Part shown: piece by piece, positions 24,851-33,467 of the stretch | Layout of the letters: each line of letters opens with the position of its first letter | How positions within the stretch are numbered: position 1 is the first letter of the stretch | DNA from: SZAS-79 sp965279075 | GTDB lineage: Bacteria > Pseudomonadota > Gammaproteobacteria > Burkholderiales > SG8-39 | Assembly (NCBI GenBank): GCA_965279075.1 | Contig: CBDIHI010000004.1 | Span: 62,001-126,000 of the forward strand | Direction of reading: 5' to 3' | DNA: 64,000 nucleotides | Position numbers and translations under genes: made by a program | Notes under the pieces: generated by a model | What the model was told of the DNA's origin: nothing | Databases searched by the model: none | What the model saw: the letters and a program-made list of their open reading frames with translations, nothing else

Positions 24851-26322
24851 CCGTTGAAAGCGTAGTGGAAAAATTCGCGAATAGCCGCCCCGGGTATCGC
24901 CTTAGTGACTTTGCGGAATGTGGTCTACCGGTGTTTTGGTTGACGGTTCGGGCGCTGGTGTCCGAAAAGAAGGATCTTCCGCCGATTGAAGAGGCGTGCA
25001 TGCGTGCGATCGAGGGGGGGTTGTGTGTTCCTGGAGAGGTCGGTGAGTTTCTCGGGCTATCCGAAGGGCTGACGAATACGGTTCTCGGGACGCTGCATTC
25101 GGAAGAGCATATCAATTACGTTCAGAGCGCCGGTAAGGCCAATTCGCAATTGACATTGACTGGAAAGGGGCGGCAGGTTCTCCATGCGGCAGTTTCAATT
25201 CGCCCCCAAGAACGCATTTTGCACTTTGGCTTTGATGGGTTGCTTTTTCGACCAATTTTGGTCGAAAAGGCTTATCTAGTTCGCCCTAAGGAAGCTCGAG
25301 ACCTTGGCCTGCGTGAAATTCCATTTCTACCTCCGCGACGTCCTGAGCTCCCGGACTTATCAATTGAAGATATTGACAAAATCATTCAGAAGGCGGGAGG
25401 GGGGAGGGGTGACTTGCAGGAGCTGCTTGCAATTACTTCGATTGAAAGTAGAGATTTGTTTTTTATGTCGGCAGTGATGCTAATTTTTCGCTCCAATTCG
25501 ACTACGGAAGTGCAAGTTTCATTTGTGCTTGATGGTCGCTCTTCCGACGACAGAGCTCATGCCTTCGCCTCAAAGGATGGCTTGAAACTTCAAGGAATTA
25601 AAGGACGGCGACCGCAGAAGGAAGTCGATATCGCGAAGGACTTTGGAGTTGCGGACTTATCCGAAAGTATTGAGCAAACTGACCAGGCTCAGCAAAGTGT
25701 TATTGATGCGGAGGAGAATGCAGAGAGAATTCGGCAGTCTCTCAGCGAGACGAGCGAGGGAGGGCGGCGAGATGCGGAGGAGAAAAGGCTAGTCGCCGCC
25801 GAGCATAAGGTTGAGGAAGCCCGCTCTGCATTGCGTGAAATGACGCAGCGGTGGCTTTACTGCGCAGATCATCCGCCACTTTTGCGCCGCGCATTGACGG
25901 AAACCAAGACACGTCTCCTGCTTATTTCGCCCTGGATAAGAGACTCGGTGGTTGATATACCGTTTTGTGGCGCCTTGGAGGAACTCCTAAAGCAAGGCGT
26001 CGATGTTTACATCGGTTATGGCTTGGTTGATGGTGGACCAAAAGCGAGTAAGGAGAAACCGCCAATTACCTTTGCGGCAAAGGAGAGGTTAGAAAGTCTT
26101 CAAAGTAAATATCCGAAATTTCGCCTAAAGCTATTGGGCGATACGCATGCAAAGATCTTGCTTTCAGACACTGCCTTTGCGATCTCAGGCAGTTTTAATT
26201 GGCTCTCGTTTAAGGGAGATCCCAATAAAAAGTTTAGAGACGAGCAGGGATTTTTAGTTTCAAACCCCACTCTTGTTGAACAAAAATTTCAGGACCAAGT
26301 GAAATTATTCTCGACATCGTAG
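24847..26322 (+). CDS. mkoB: Mokosh type I MkoB: phospholipase-D-fold nuclease-like protein
   Basis: 491 residues from a GTG that overlaps the mkoA stop as GTGA (24847-24850), with AGGAGG upstream. The C-terminal domain starts near ALTETKTRLLLISPWIRDS and contains the single catalytic motif THAKILLSD (H434, K436) followed by AISGSFNWLSF, as in PLD-type nucleases that dimerise to form the site. A charged coiled-coil lies about residues 280-335; the N-terminal part may hold a winged helix (GEVGEFLGLSEGLTNTVLGTL). By the system model it would degrade nucleic acid after recognition by the helicase partner. Confidence 0.85.
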   Translation: MTVESVVEKFANSRPGYRLSDFAECGLPVFWLTVRALVSEKKDLPPIEEACMRAIEGGLCVPGEVGEFLGLSEGLTNTVLGTLHSEEHINYVQSAGKANSQLTLTGKGRQVLHAAVSIRPQERILHFGFDGLLFRPILVEKAYLVRPKEARDLGLREIPFLPPRRPELPDLSIEDIDKIIQKAGGGRGDLQELLAITSIESRDLFFMSAVMLIFRSNSTTEVQVSFVLDGRSSDDRAHAFASKDGLKLQGIKGRRPQKEVDIAKDFGVADLSESIEQTDQAQQSVIDAEENAERIRQSLSETSEGGRRDAEEKRLVAAEHKVEEARSALREMTQRWLYCADHPPLLRRALTETKTRLLLISPWIRDSVVDIPFCGALEELLKQGVDVYIGYGLVDGGPKASKEKPPITFAAKERLESLQSKYPKFRLKLLGDTHAKILLSDTAFAISGSFNWLSFKGDPNKKFRDEQGFLVSNPTLVEQKFQDQVKLFSTS

Positions 26323-26356
26323 TGGGCGCTCGCGAATTTCGATGGTGTGGGCCGGA

Positions 26357-27136
26357 TTACGCGAATACGTACGCGTCCATGGCCATCACGCCGCGATCGA
26401 CGCTGTCGTGTACGCGGACGACTTTGGCCCCATCGGCTGCACCCAGCGCCACGTACAGCGGCATCAGGTGGTCGTCGGTCGGGTGGGCACGGGCCGCGTG
26501 CGGCGCGCGCTTGCGGTAGTCGAGCAGGGCGTCGACGTCGCCGGCCTGCATTTTCTCGAGCATCCATGTGCGGAATTCATCCACATACGGCGCCGACCGA
26601 CCGGGCGGGATGTCGTTGAAGAATTCGCGCAGGTTGTGCGTGATGCCGCCGGTGCCGAACACCAGCACGCCTTCGGCCGCCAGCGGCGCAAGCGCCTGCC
26701 CGATGCGGAAATGGTGCTCCGGGCCCTTGCGAAACTGCGTGGACAACTGTGTCACCGGGATGTCCGCGAGCGGATACATCCTGCGCAGCGGGACCCATGC
26801 GCCGTGGTCAAGGCCACGGCTGGGATGGACGGCCGTGCGGATTCCCGACGCCTCGAGCAGCGAGATTGTGCGACACGCGAGTGAAGGCGCTCCCGGCGCG
26901 GGGTAGCGGATTTCATACAAGGGTTCCGGGAACCCGTAGAAATCATGGATCGTTTCGGGAGACTCAGCCGAGCTGACCATCGGCGATTCCGTGTCCCAAT
27001 GGGGGGAGATCGCGAGCACCGCCTGCGGTCGCGGCAGGGTCTTGCCGAGTTCGTCCCAGGCGGTGCCGGCCGCACCCGCATCGAGTGCGTGCGTGGGGGC
27101 ACCGTGGGAGACGAATGTGACGGGCAGGCGGGGCAT
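26357..27136 (-). CDS. ygiD: Class III extradiol dioxygenase, 4,5-DOPA dioxygenase (YgiD/LigB) family
   Basis: 259 residues. TFVSHGAPTHALD, VLAISPHWDTE, GLDHGAWVPLRRMYP and VFGTGGITHNLREF are the blocks that hold the metal histidines in the YgiD/LigB fold. Members open catechol rings between carbons 4 and 5 or next to hydroxyls. The start at 27136 has AAGGAGAA upstream. It is third in the minus-strand set doxX-gst-ygiD and its last codons reach the right edge of the AT-rich island, with stop 35 bases from the mkoB stop. Confidence 0.9.
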   Translation of the reverse strand: MPRLPVTFVSHGAPTHALDAGAAGTAWDELGKTLPRPQAVLAISPHWDTESPMVSSAESPETIHDFYGFPEPLYEIRYPAPGAPSLACRTISLLEASGIRTAVHPSRGLDHGAWVPLRRMYPLADIPVTQLSTQFRKGPEHHFRIGQALAPLAAEGVLVFGTGGITHNLREFFNDIPPGRSAPYVDEFRTWMLEKMQAGDVDALLDYRKRAPHAARAHPTDDHLMPLYVALGAADGAKVVRVHDSVDRGVMAMDAYVFA

Positions 27137-27157
27137 CGCGGGTTCTCCTTTTCCTGC

Positions 27158-27766
27158 TTACTTCACGAGGCCTTCGGCCTTGAGGGTTTCCTGCACCTTC
27201 GGGCGCGCGGCGACGCGGCCCATGAAGGCCTGGATGTTCGGCCACTTGCCGAGGTCGAGCTTGAGCGGCGCGGCCCAGCCGAGCACCGTGAACAGGTAGG
27301 CGTCGGCCACCGTGAACTTGTCGCCCATGATGTACTGCTTGCCGGCGAGCGCCTTGTCGAGCGGGGTCAGCCGGCGATCGATCGTGCCGAGCTGCACTTC
27401 CTTCATCTCGGGCGTCATCTTCGGGTTGAAGAGCGCGCCGATCTGCTTGTGCACTTCGGTCGCGGCGAAGTTCACCGCTTCCATCTGGTGGTAGCGCTCC
27501 ATGCTGCCGGGCTTGGCCGCGAGGCCGGACTCCGGCTTCTGGTCGGCGAGGTACTGGATGATGACGCCGACTTCGGTCAGGACCTCGCCGCTGTCGAGCT
27601 GCAGGGCGGGCACGTAGCCTTTCGGGTTGATCGCCCAGTAGTCGCCGCCGTCGGCGGTCTTCTTGCCGGGAATGTCCACCTTGACGAGGTCGACCCTGAG
27701 GCCGGCCTCGGTGGCGACGATGTGGGGGGCCATCGAGCAGGCGCCGGGGGAGTAATAGAGTTTCAT
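27158..27766 (-). CDS. Glutathione S-transferase family protein
   Basis: 202 residues. N-terminal thioredoxin-like domain MKLYYSPGACSMAPHIVATEAG with the Ser/Cys of the beta-class active site, YVPALQLDSGEVLTEVGVIIQYLAD, then the all-helical C-terminal domain with FTVADAYLF. Matches the proteobacterial beta-type GSTs, which conjugate or reduce electrophiles with glutathione. The start at 27766 overlaps the doxX stop as ATGA. Grouping with a ring-opening dioxygenase suggests detoxification of aromatic products. Confidence 0.93.
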   Translation of the reverse strand: MKLYYSPGACSMAPHIVATEAGLRVDLVKVDIPGKKTADGGDYWAINPKGYVPALQLDSGEVLTEVGVIIQYLADQKPESGLAAKPGSMERYHQMEAVNFAATEVHKQIGALFNPKMTPEMKEVQLGTIDRRLTPLDKALAGKQYIMGDKFTVADAYLFTVLGWAAPLKLDLGKWPNIQAFMGRVAARPKVQETLKAEGLVK

Positions 27767-28191
27767 GCGTAGTGCCCTTTGGTGTGGGTGGTCGTGAAGA
27801 GGGTGTTGCCGAGGGCGAACCTGCCGTCGCCGAGCAGCGCCTGGACGATCGCGGCCGCTGCGAGGAACGCAGGATACTCCCAGCCGCCGTTGGGCGAAGT
27901 GAACAGCCAGCCGTTGCCGGCATGTGCCCACAGTGCCCCGAGCAGCACCGGCACGAGTGCCGCGGCCACGTAGCGTGTGCCGATGCCGGCGAGGATCAGC
28001 GCGCCGCCTATGAGCTCGGCGGCGAACGTCGCGTAGGCGAGGGGCCCGGGCAGCCCGAGGGATTCGAAGAACTTCGCGGTGCCGGGCAGCGTGAACACGA
28101 CGTACTTGAGCAGCGCGTGGGCGATGAACATCATGCCCAGCGAGACCCTCAGGACGAACGCCGCGTACGGCGCGGTTTTCTGGTCGATCAT
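27763..28191 (-). CDS. DoxX family membrane protein
   Basis: 142 residues with four hydrophobic spans. FVLRVSLGMMFIAHALLKYVVF and AAELIGGALILAGIGTRYVAAALVPVLLGALWAHAGNG are typical of DoxX/DUF417-like proteins. The start at 28191 has AAGGAG upstream; longer starts would run into the LysR promoter. Members have been tied to redox stress and quinone handling; exact activity is unknown. First gene of doxX-gst-ygiD, divergent from the LysR gene. Confidence 0.88.
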   Translation of the reverse strand: MIDQKTAPYAAFVLRVSLGMMFIAHALLKYVVFTLPGTAKFFESLGLPGPLAYATFAAELIGGALILAGIGTRYVAAALVPVLLGALWAHAGNGWLFTSPNGGWEYPAFLAAAAIVQALLGDGRFALGNTLFTTTHTKGHYA

Positions 28192-28239
28192 TTTCAGGCT
28201 CCTTTTGAATTGGATTGGTGACGGCCCGAATCTTGTTTG

Positions 28240-28303
28240 ATTTAAGAAGGGGGATAAATAGTGATTCCTTAAATTAATTGTCCCCAAATATGGGATAATT
28301 TGG
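28240..28303. promoter_or_regulatory. LysR/doxX divergent regulatory region with two dyads
   Basis: Between the doxX start (28191) and the LysR start (28305), two inverted repeats stand out: ATTTAAG (28240-28246) against CTTAAAT (28268-28274), and CCAAATATGGGATAATTTGG (28284-28303) with arms CCAAAT/ATTTGG ending one base before the LysR ATG. AT-rich dyads in a LysR divergent spacer usually are the regulator's binding sites; the second could give self-repression. Confidence 0.55.
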
Positions 28304-28304
28304 C

Positions 28305-29192
28305 ATGGATCGCTTTGCCGCCATGTCTGTTTTCTCGAAGGTCGTGGAACTGGGCAGCTTCGCGCGCGCCGCGGACCGGCTGGAGCTCTCTACCTCCGCG
28401 GTCTCCCGCCACGTCGCGGACCTGGAATCCCACCTGCAGACGCGCCTGCTCAACCGCACCACCCGCAAGCTCTCGCTGACCGAGAGCGGGCACGCGTTCT
28501 ACGAGCGCTGCGTGCAGGTGCTGGCCGACCTCGACGAGGCCGAGCAGGCTGCGGCGCAGACTTCGCTCGTCCCGCGCGGGACGATCAAGCTGACCTGCGG
28601 TTTCTCGTTCGGCCTGCTGCATCTCGCGTCCGCGGTGGCCGAGTACCTCGCCCGCTACCCGGAGGTGAAGTTCGACGTGTCGCTCTCGGACCGGGTCGTG
28701 GATCTCGTGGAGGAGGGCTTCGACCTCGGCGTGCGCATCGGGTCGCTCGGCCCGGCCAACCTGATCGCAAGGAAGCTCGGCGAAACCCGCTTGATCGCTT
28801 GCGCTTCCCGCGCCTACCTGAAGAAGCACGGCACGCCGCAGACGCCGGAGGACCTCGCGCACCACAACTGCGTGACCTACGCCTACGTTCCCGACAGTAC
28901 GCTGTGGAGGTTCCGCGACCAGGCCGGGGGCGAGCGGCCGGTGACGGTGTCCGGCAACGTCCACGCCAACAATGGCGACCTGCTCACGCAGGCTGCGGTG
29001 AGCGGCGTCGGCATCGTGTTCGAGCCCGAGTTCATCGTCGGCGAGGCGCTTGCGGCGAAGAAGCTGGTGCGCCTGCTCGAAGCCTACGAGCCCGCGCCGC
29101 TGGGCATATACGCGGTATATGCCAGCCGCAAGCACTTGTCCGCAAAGGTAAGATCGTTCGTGGACTTCCTCGCCGAGCGGTTCCCGGACTAG
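28305..29192 (+). CDS. LysR-family transcriptional regulator
   Basis: 295 residues. Winged helix-turn-helix at the N-terminus (FSKVVELGSFARAADRLELSTSAVSRHVADLESHLQTRLLNRTTRKLSLTESG is the pattern, split here at residues about 8-60), then the effector domain with PRGTIKLTCGFSFGLLHLA and a C-terminal GVGIVFEPEFIVGEAL. It is divergent from doxX-gst-ygiD, the usual layout of a LysR regulator and its target. It is the only dedicated transcription factor I see in the window. Confidence 0.93.
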   Translation: MDRFAAMSVFSKVVELGSFARAADRLELSTSAVSRHVADLESHLQTRLLNRTTRKLSLTESGHAFYERCVQVLADLDEAEQAAAQTSLVPRGTIKLTCGFSFGLLHLASAVAEYLARYPEVKFDVSLSDRVVDLVEEGFDLGVRIGSLGPANLIARKLGETRLIACASRAYLKKHGTPQTPEDLAHHNCVTYAYVPDSTLWRFRDQAGGERPVTVSGNVHANNGDLLTQAAVSGVGIVFEPEFIVGEALAAKKLVRLLEAYEPAPLGIYAVYASRKHLSAKVRSFVDFLAERFPD

Positions 29193-29201
29193 GCGGCCGG
29201 C

Positions 29202-29420
29202 CTACTTCACCCGGCCCGCGAACATCAGGAACGCGCCGAGCGCAATGGCCGCGCCGCTGAGCACGACGGGGATCGCGACAGATTCCTTTTCCTGCACCTT
29301 GAGTTCGATCGAGCCGAGCTTGACGGCCGTCGTGTCCTTTGTGTAGCTGAACCCGCCGTACATCAGCCCCAGGGCGCCGGCGACGATCAACAGGATCCCG
29401 AAGATCTGGGTGGTTTTCAT
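29202..29420 (-). CDS. Small membrane protein with two spans
   Basis: 72 residues from ATG at 29420 with GGAGGG upstream. Two hydrophobic stretches (FGILLIVAGALGLMYGG and AIPVVLSGAAIALGAFLMFAG) flank a polar loop TKDTTAVKLGSIELKVQEKES. This pattern occurs in short uncharacterised bacterial inner-membrane proteins; I cannot assign a function. It converges with the LysR gene, stops ten bases apart. Confidence 0.7.
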   Translation of the reverse strand: MKTTQIFGILLIVAGALGLMYGGFSYTKDTTAVKLGSIELKVQEKESVAIPVVLSGAAIALGAFLMFAGRVK

Positions 29421-29531
29421 GGTAGTCCCTCCAATGGGCTCCCGCGAAGGGCGAGGCCTGGATTGGAGGGTAGGTCGCAGCAGCCTCATGGTCTGTGCGA
29501 AAACGCGCACAGGCCCGCGAGTTTCGTGCTT

Positions 29532-30494
29532 TCAGTCGGCCTTGATGCCGGCCTTCTGCACCACGTCGCTCCAGCGCGCCTGCTCCTGCCGGATGAAAGC
29601 GACGAACTCGGCGGGCGTGGATCCGACCGCAATGGCCGCGTCCTGCGAGAAGCGGTCCTGCACGGACTGGGTCTTCGTCGCCCTGGCCGCCTCGTCCGCG
29701 AGGCGCTTCACGACCGCGTCCGGCGTCTTCGCCGGGACCATCAGCCCGTACCACTGCGAGGTCTCGAAGCCGGCATAGCCCTGCTCCGCTACCGTCGGGA
29801 CGTCGGGGAGCAGCGGAATGCGCTGCGTGGTGCCGATCGCGATGCCGCGGAGCTTGCCGGCTTTCACGTGCGCGAGCAGCGGCGGCACGCCCGCGGCCGA
29901 TGCGTCCGTGCGCCCGGCGAGGAGGTCGGTCAGTTGCGGGCCGGTCCCTTTGTAGGGCACGTGCACGAGGTCCATCTTGGTCACGAGCTTGAGGTATTCC
30001 ATCGCGAGGTGGCCCGCGCTGCTGTTGCCCGCCGAGCCGTAGGTGAGGATGCCGGGCTTCGCCTGGGCCAGTTTCACGAACTCGCGCAGGTCCTTCGCCG
30101 GCACGCCCGCGTTGACCACGTACAGGCTCGGCACCTTGGCCAGCAGCGACACCGGGATGAAGTCGGCGAGGTCGTAGGCGAGCTTCCTGGTCACGTACGG
30201 GTTGACGGCGATCGAACCTATATGGCCCAGAACCAGCGTGTAGCCGTCGGGATCGGCCTTGGCCACCTCCTGCATCGCCACTGCGCTCGCGCCACCGGGC
30301 TTGTTCTCTATGAATACCGACTGTCCCATGCTCTTCGACATCTCGAAAGCGATGGCGCGCGAGACGATCTCGGAGCTGCCGCCGGGCGCGAACGGGACGA
30401 CGAGGCGGATCGCCTTCGAGGGATACTGGGCGTGGGCCGCCAGGCCGCAGGCCGCAAGCAGGGCGGTGCCCAGGGCGATGATCGAATTGCGCAT
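29532..30494 (-). CDS. Bug/TctC-family substrate-binding protein
   Basis: 320 residues with signal peptide (SIIALGTALLAACGLAAHAQ) and the blocks YPSKAIRLVVPFAPGGSSEIVSR, ENKPGGASAVAMQEVAKADPDGYTLVLG, YGSAGNSSAGHLAMEYLK, HVPYKGTGPQLTDLLAGR and PTVAEQGYAGFE. AGGAGG precedes the ATG, and this ribosome site contains the TAG stop of the SDR gene upstream, so the two are one unit. Probably binds a carboxylate that the SDR pathway uses. Confidence 0.93.
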   Translation of the reverse strand: MRNSIIALGTALLAACGLAAHAQYPSKAIRLVVPFAPGGSSEIVSRAIAFEMSKSMGQSVFIENKPGGASAVAMQEVAKADPDGYTLVLGHIGSIAVNPYVTRKLAYDLADFIPVSLLAKVPSLYVVNAGVPAKDLREFVKLAQAKPGILTYGSAGNSSAGHLAMEYLKLVTKMDLVHVPYKGTGPQLTDLLAGRTDASAAGVPPLLAHVKAGKLRGIAIGTTQRIPLLPDVPTVAEQGYAGFETSQWYGLMVPAKTPDAVVKRLADEAARATKTQSVQDRFSQDAAIAVGSTPAEFVAFIRQEQARWSDVVQKAGIKAD

Positions 30495-30503
30495 GTGTTC
30501 CTC

Positions 30504-31256
30504 CTAGAACTGGTAGCGGCGCAGGCCGCCGTCGACGGGGATCACCGTCCCCGTAATGTAGCGCCCGCGCGGCGAGGCAAGGAAGCAGACCAGGTTGGCG
30601 ATGTCCTCGGGCTGGCCGTACTCGCCGACCGGGATCTCGTGCTCGGATTGCCACTTGCGGTACTCGGGCGTGTAGTTGCGCAGGATCTGCTCGCTGATGA
30701 TCCGCCCCGGCGGGATGCAGTTCACGGTGATGCCGTGCTTGCCGACTTCGCGCGACAGGCCCTTCGCCCACGAATGCATCGCCGCCTTGGCGCAGAACGC
30801 GCCGTTGATGCCTTCGGGTTCGCTCTTGCCCGTGATGTTGACGATGCGGCCCCAGTTGGCCTTCATCATCCGGTCGAGCAGCTTGTGGGTGAGCTGGCGC
30901 TGGCGGGTGAAGTTCAGCGTCAGCGCCTCGTTCCATTGCTCTTCCGCCGTATCCAGCGCGAACTTTCGGCTGCCGCCCGCGTTATTGACGAGGATGTCGA
31001 CCGAGCCCAGCCCGGCGAGGGCCTCGCCCGAGATCGCGGCCGGCGCATCGTCGCGCATGAAGTCGCACTCGATCACGACGGGCTGCGCGCCTCCGGCGGA
31101 TACGATCTCCTTCGCGACTTCGTCCAGCAGGTTGCGGCGGCGCGCGGCGATGGCGACCCTCACGCCCTCCGCGGCGAGCGCGAGAGCGATGCCGCGGCCG
31201 ATGCCGGTGCTGGCGCCCGTGACGAGCGCGGTCTTGCCCTTGATGCCCAGGTCCAT
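30504..31256 (-). CDS. SDR family oxidoreductase lacking the usual catalytic Tyr
   Basis: 250 residues. Cofactor motif TGASTGIG (13-20), NNAG (91-94), and PPGRI after the core. The usual Y-x3-K centre is replaced by INGAFCAKAAM: Lys157 is present but the tyrosine position is Ala or Phe and one residue seems missing. The Ser of the triad may be S145 (ITGKSEPEG). It may use another catalytic residue or bind a ligand without dehydrogenation. The start at 31256 follows a GA-rich ribosome site. Pairs with the Bug receptor after it. Confidence 0.85.
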   Translation of the reverse strand: MDLGIKGKTALVTGASTGIGRGIALALAAEGVRVAIAARRRNLLDEVAKEIVSAGGAQPVVIECDFMRDDAPAAISGEALAGLGSVDILVNNAGGSRKFALDTAEEQWNEALTLNFTRQRQLTHKLLDRMMKANWGRIVNITGKSEPEGINGAFCAKAAMHSWAKGLSREVGKHGITVNCIPPGRIISEQILRNYTPEYRKWQSEHEIPVGEYGQPEDIANLVCFLASPRGRYITGTVIPVDGGLRRYQF

Positions 31257-31345
31257 GTTTTCTCCCCCTCCGAGGGGCGGAGTGTACAGCGGGAGGTCGC
31301 CGCCCCTCGACACGGGTACCATTCGCCCCGGAGGCACGCCCGACA

Positions 31346-32320
31346 ATGCCGGCAAGATTTCTGTTGGTCCTCGCAGGAGCCTGTATTGCCTACGGCAGTA
31401 CGGTGTCCGCGCAGACGGCCGGCTACCCATCCCGGCCGATCCGCTTCATCGTCGGCTTCCCGCCGGGCGGCAGCACGGATGTGGCCGCGCGCCTGATCGC
31501 GCCCCGCCTCGCGGAACGCCTTGGCCAGCCCGTGCAGCTCGAGGCCCGCGCCGGGGCCGGCGGTACGATCGGTGTGGATGCGATCGCCAAGGCAGCGCCC
31601 GACGGGTATACGATCGGATTCGGCGTATCCGGCGCGCTTGCCGTGCAGGCGGCCTTGCAGCCGGGCCTGTCGTACGATCCGGTCAAGGACATCGCTCCCA
31701 TCACGCTGGTCGTCATCAATCCGCTGGTGCTCGTTGCGAACCTCGACGCCCCCGCGGCCTCGGTCCGCGAACTGATCACCTACGTGAAACCGCGGCCGGG
31801 CCGGATCGCATTCGGCACCGGGGGAAGCGGCACGGCGATGCACCTGGCGGGGGCCATGCTGAACCTGATGGCGGATATGGAACTGGTCCATGTCCTCTAC
31901 AAGGGCAACGGCGCGGCGGTCGCGGGATTGCTCGGCGGCCAGGTGCCGTTCGCGATCGTCGACCTTACAAGCGCGCACGGCTTCATCCGGGCCGGACGCA
32001 TCCGCGCCCTTGGCGTCACGGGCACGAGGCGCAGCCCGCTCGCGCCGGGGATTCCCACGATCGGCGAGGCCGGGGTACCGGGGTTCGACGTGACGAGCTG
32101 GTTTGGCGTCATCGCGCCGGGAGGCACGCCGGCCGACATCGTCGCACTTCTGAATGCGGAGCTGGTCGCATCGATCGACAGCCCGGATGTGCGCGAGAAA
32201 CTCGCGGCCGTGGGCCTCGAACCCGCCGCAGGGTCGTCCGACGAATTCGGCGCGCTTGTCCGCAGCGAGATCCGCAAGTATTCGAAGCTCATCAAATCCT
32301 CTGGAATACGAATCGAGTGA
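31346..32320 (+). CDS. Bug/TctC-family substrate-binding protein
   Basis: 324 residues. Signal peptide ends near VSAQTAG, followed by YPSRPIRFIVGFPPGGSTDVAAR, AGAGGTIGVDAIAKAAPDGYTIGFG, DPVKDIAPITLV, FGTGGSGTAMHLAGAMLN and VLYKGNGAAVAGLLGGQ. GGAGG lies about ten bases upstream of the ATG. Divergent from the SDR gene, and followed after four bases by pldA on the same strand, an unusual pairing of receptor and outer-membrane phospholipase. Confidence 0.93.
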   Translation: MPARFLLVLAGACIAYGSTVSAQTAGYPSRPIRFIVGFPPGGSTDVAARLIAPRLAERLGQPVQLEARAGAGGTIGVDAIAKAAPDGYTIGFGVSGALAVQAALQPGLSYDPVKDIAPITLVVINPLVLVANLDAPAASVRELITYVKPRPGRIAFGTGGSGTAMHLAGAMLNLMADMELVHVLYKGNGAAVAGLLGGQVPFAIVDLTSAHGFIRAGRIRALGVTGTRRSPLAPGIPTIGEAGVPGFDVTSWFGVIAPGGTPADIVALLNAELVASIDSPDVREKLAAVGLEPAAGSSDEFGALVRSEIRKYSKLIKSSGIRIE

Positions 32321-32324
32321 ATTC

Positions 32325-33467
32325 ATGAAACGCATGCTCCTGACCCTGGCTTTCCTCTTCCCGACTTGCGCCGTTGCGGCCGACTGGGTTCTCGCCGCCG
32401 ACCGGGTGGAAGTGCGCGCCGGGTCCACGGTGGCCGTCGATGTCCTGTATGCCGGGACCGGCAGCGTCGCATTCCCGGAGACGCTTTCCGCGAGGGCGCG
32501 CACCTCCGCGCGCGCCTGGGCGCTGGACCTGCGCGCGAGCGGACCCGCGCAAGGCATGCGGCGGCGTTACTCGGCCATCCTCCCGGCCGGCGCAACCGGT
32601 CCGGTGACGCTGGACCTGGTGACGCACGCGTCGAGCAAGCTGGTCTTCGTCGCCCGCGAAGGCGTGGACCCGGTCGTGCAGCTGGTGGAACCCCGCCCGG
32701 TGCCAGCGCCAGCGCCAGCGCAGGGCGGTGAGGCAGTGCAGGCGCCCCAGCAGTTGCTGGAGCCCGTGCTCTCGGCGCACGAGCCCATGTATTTCCTCGT
32801 CGGCACGCGCCAGGGCACCAGCGCGCGCTACCAGATCTCGTTCAAGTACCGCCTCTTCGACGACGATTCGGGCTGGGGGAAGGACCGGCAGTGGCTGACC
32901 GGTTTCTATTTCGCCTATACGCAGAGTTCGCTGTGGGACCTGTCCAGCCAGTCCAAGCCTTTCCGCGATACGAGCTACCGGCCGTCGGCGTTCTGGCAGT
33001 GGCAGCGTACGGACGACAAGACCTGGGTCGACGCCGCGCGTGTGGGCCTGGAGCATGAATCCAACGGCAAGGAAGGCGCCCGCTCGCGCTCCATGAATAC
33101 CGCGTTCGTGCAGCCGGTCTGGCGCTGGTCGCTGGCGGACGAGCGGGTGGCGGCCTTCGAGCCGAAGTTCATCGCCTACCTCGAGAAGGGCGAGAACCCG
33201 GACATCCAGAAATACCGCGGCTACGCGGATTGGCGGCTGAGGTTCGGGCGGGAGGACGGGCTGGTGCTGGCTTCGACCGTGCGCACCGGGACCAGCGGCC
33301 GCGGCAGCGTGCAGGTCGACGCCTCGTATCCGTCGCGCGATGAATTGTTCGGGCGCATCGGCGGGTACTGGCACGTGCAGTATTTCAACGGCTACGGCGA
33401 GGACATCCTCGGCTACAACCAGAAGCGCGACGCGCAGATCCGCATCGGGGTCTCGATCGTGCGCTAG
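32325..33467 (+). CDS. pldA: Outer membrane phospholipase A (PldA/OMPLA)
   Basis: 380 residues. Signal peptide MKRMLLTLAFLFPTCAVAA; the N-terminal part (about 22-125) is an extra domain not in E. coli OMPLA. The barrel starts near EPMYFLVGT; YTQSSLWDLSSQSKPFRDTSYRP is a family block, and the catalytic residues are H244 and S246 (LEHESNG) and N258 (SRSMN). The enzyme cleaves phospholipids that reach the outer leaflet. A Pro-Ala linker (about 127-132) is encoded by a GCCAGC repeat. Its stop shares the palindrome CTAG with the stop of the converging Bug gene. Confidence 0.9.
   Translation: MKRMLLTLAFLFPTCAVAADWVLAADRVEVRAGSTVAVDVLYAGTGSVAFPETLSARARTSARAWALDLRASGPAQGMRRRYSAILPAGATGPVTLDLVTHASSKLVFVAREGVDPVVQLVEPRPVPAPAPAQGGEAVQAPQQLLEPVLSAHEPMYFLVGTRQGTSARYQISFKYRLFDDDSGWGKDRQWLTGFYFAYTQSSLWDLSSQSKPFRDTSYRPSAFWQWQRTDDKTWVDAARVGLEHESNGKEGARSRSMNTAFVQPVWRWSLADERVAAFEPKFIAYLEKGENPDIQKYRGYADWRLRFGREDGLVLASTVRTGTSGRGSVQVDASYPSRDELFGRIGGYWHVQYFNGYGEDILGYNQKRDAQIRIGVSIVR
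32702..32719 (+). repeat. Hexanucleotide GCCAGC x3 in pldA
   Basis: Three perfect in-frame units encode the Pro-Ala linker between the extra N-terminal domain and the barrel. In-frame copy change would alter linker length without breaking the gene. Confidence 0.6.

Noticed and set aside
20991..26358. CCGGATT at 20991-20997 and 26352-26358 as possible flanking direct repeat of the island
   Set aside because: Only seven bases, and the right copy reaches into the stop region of ygiD; expected by chance in GC-rich DNA.
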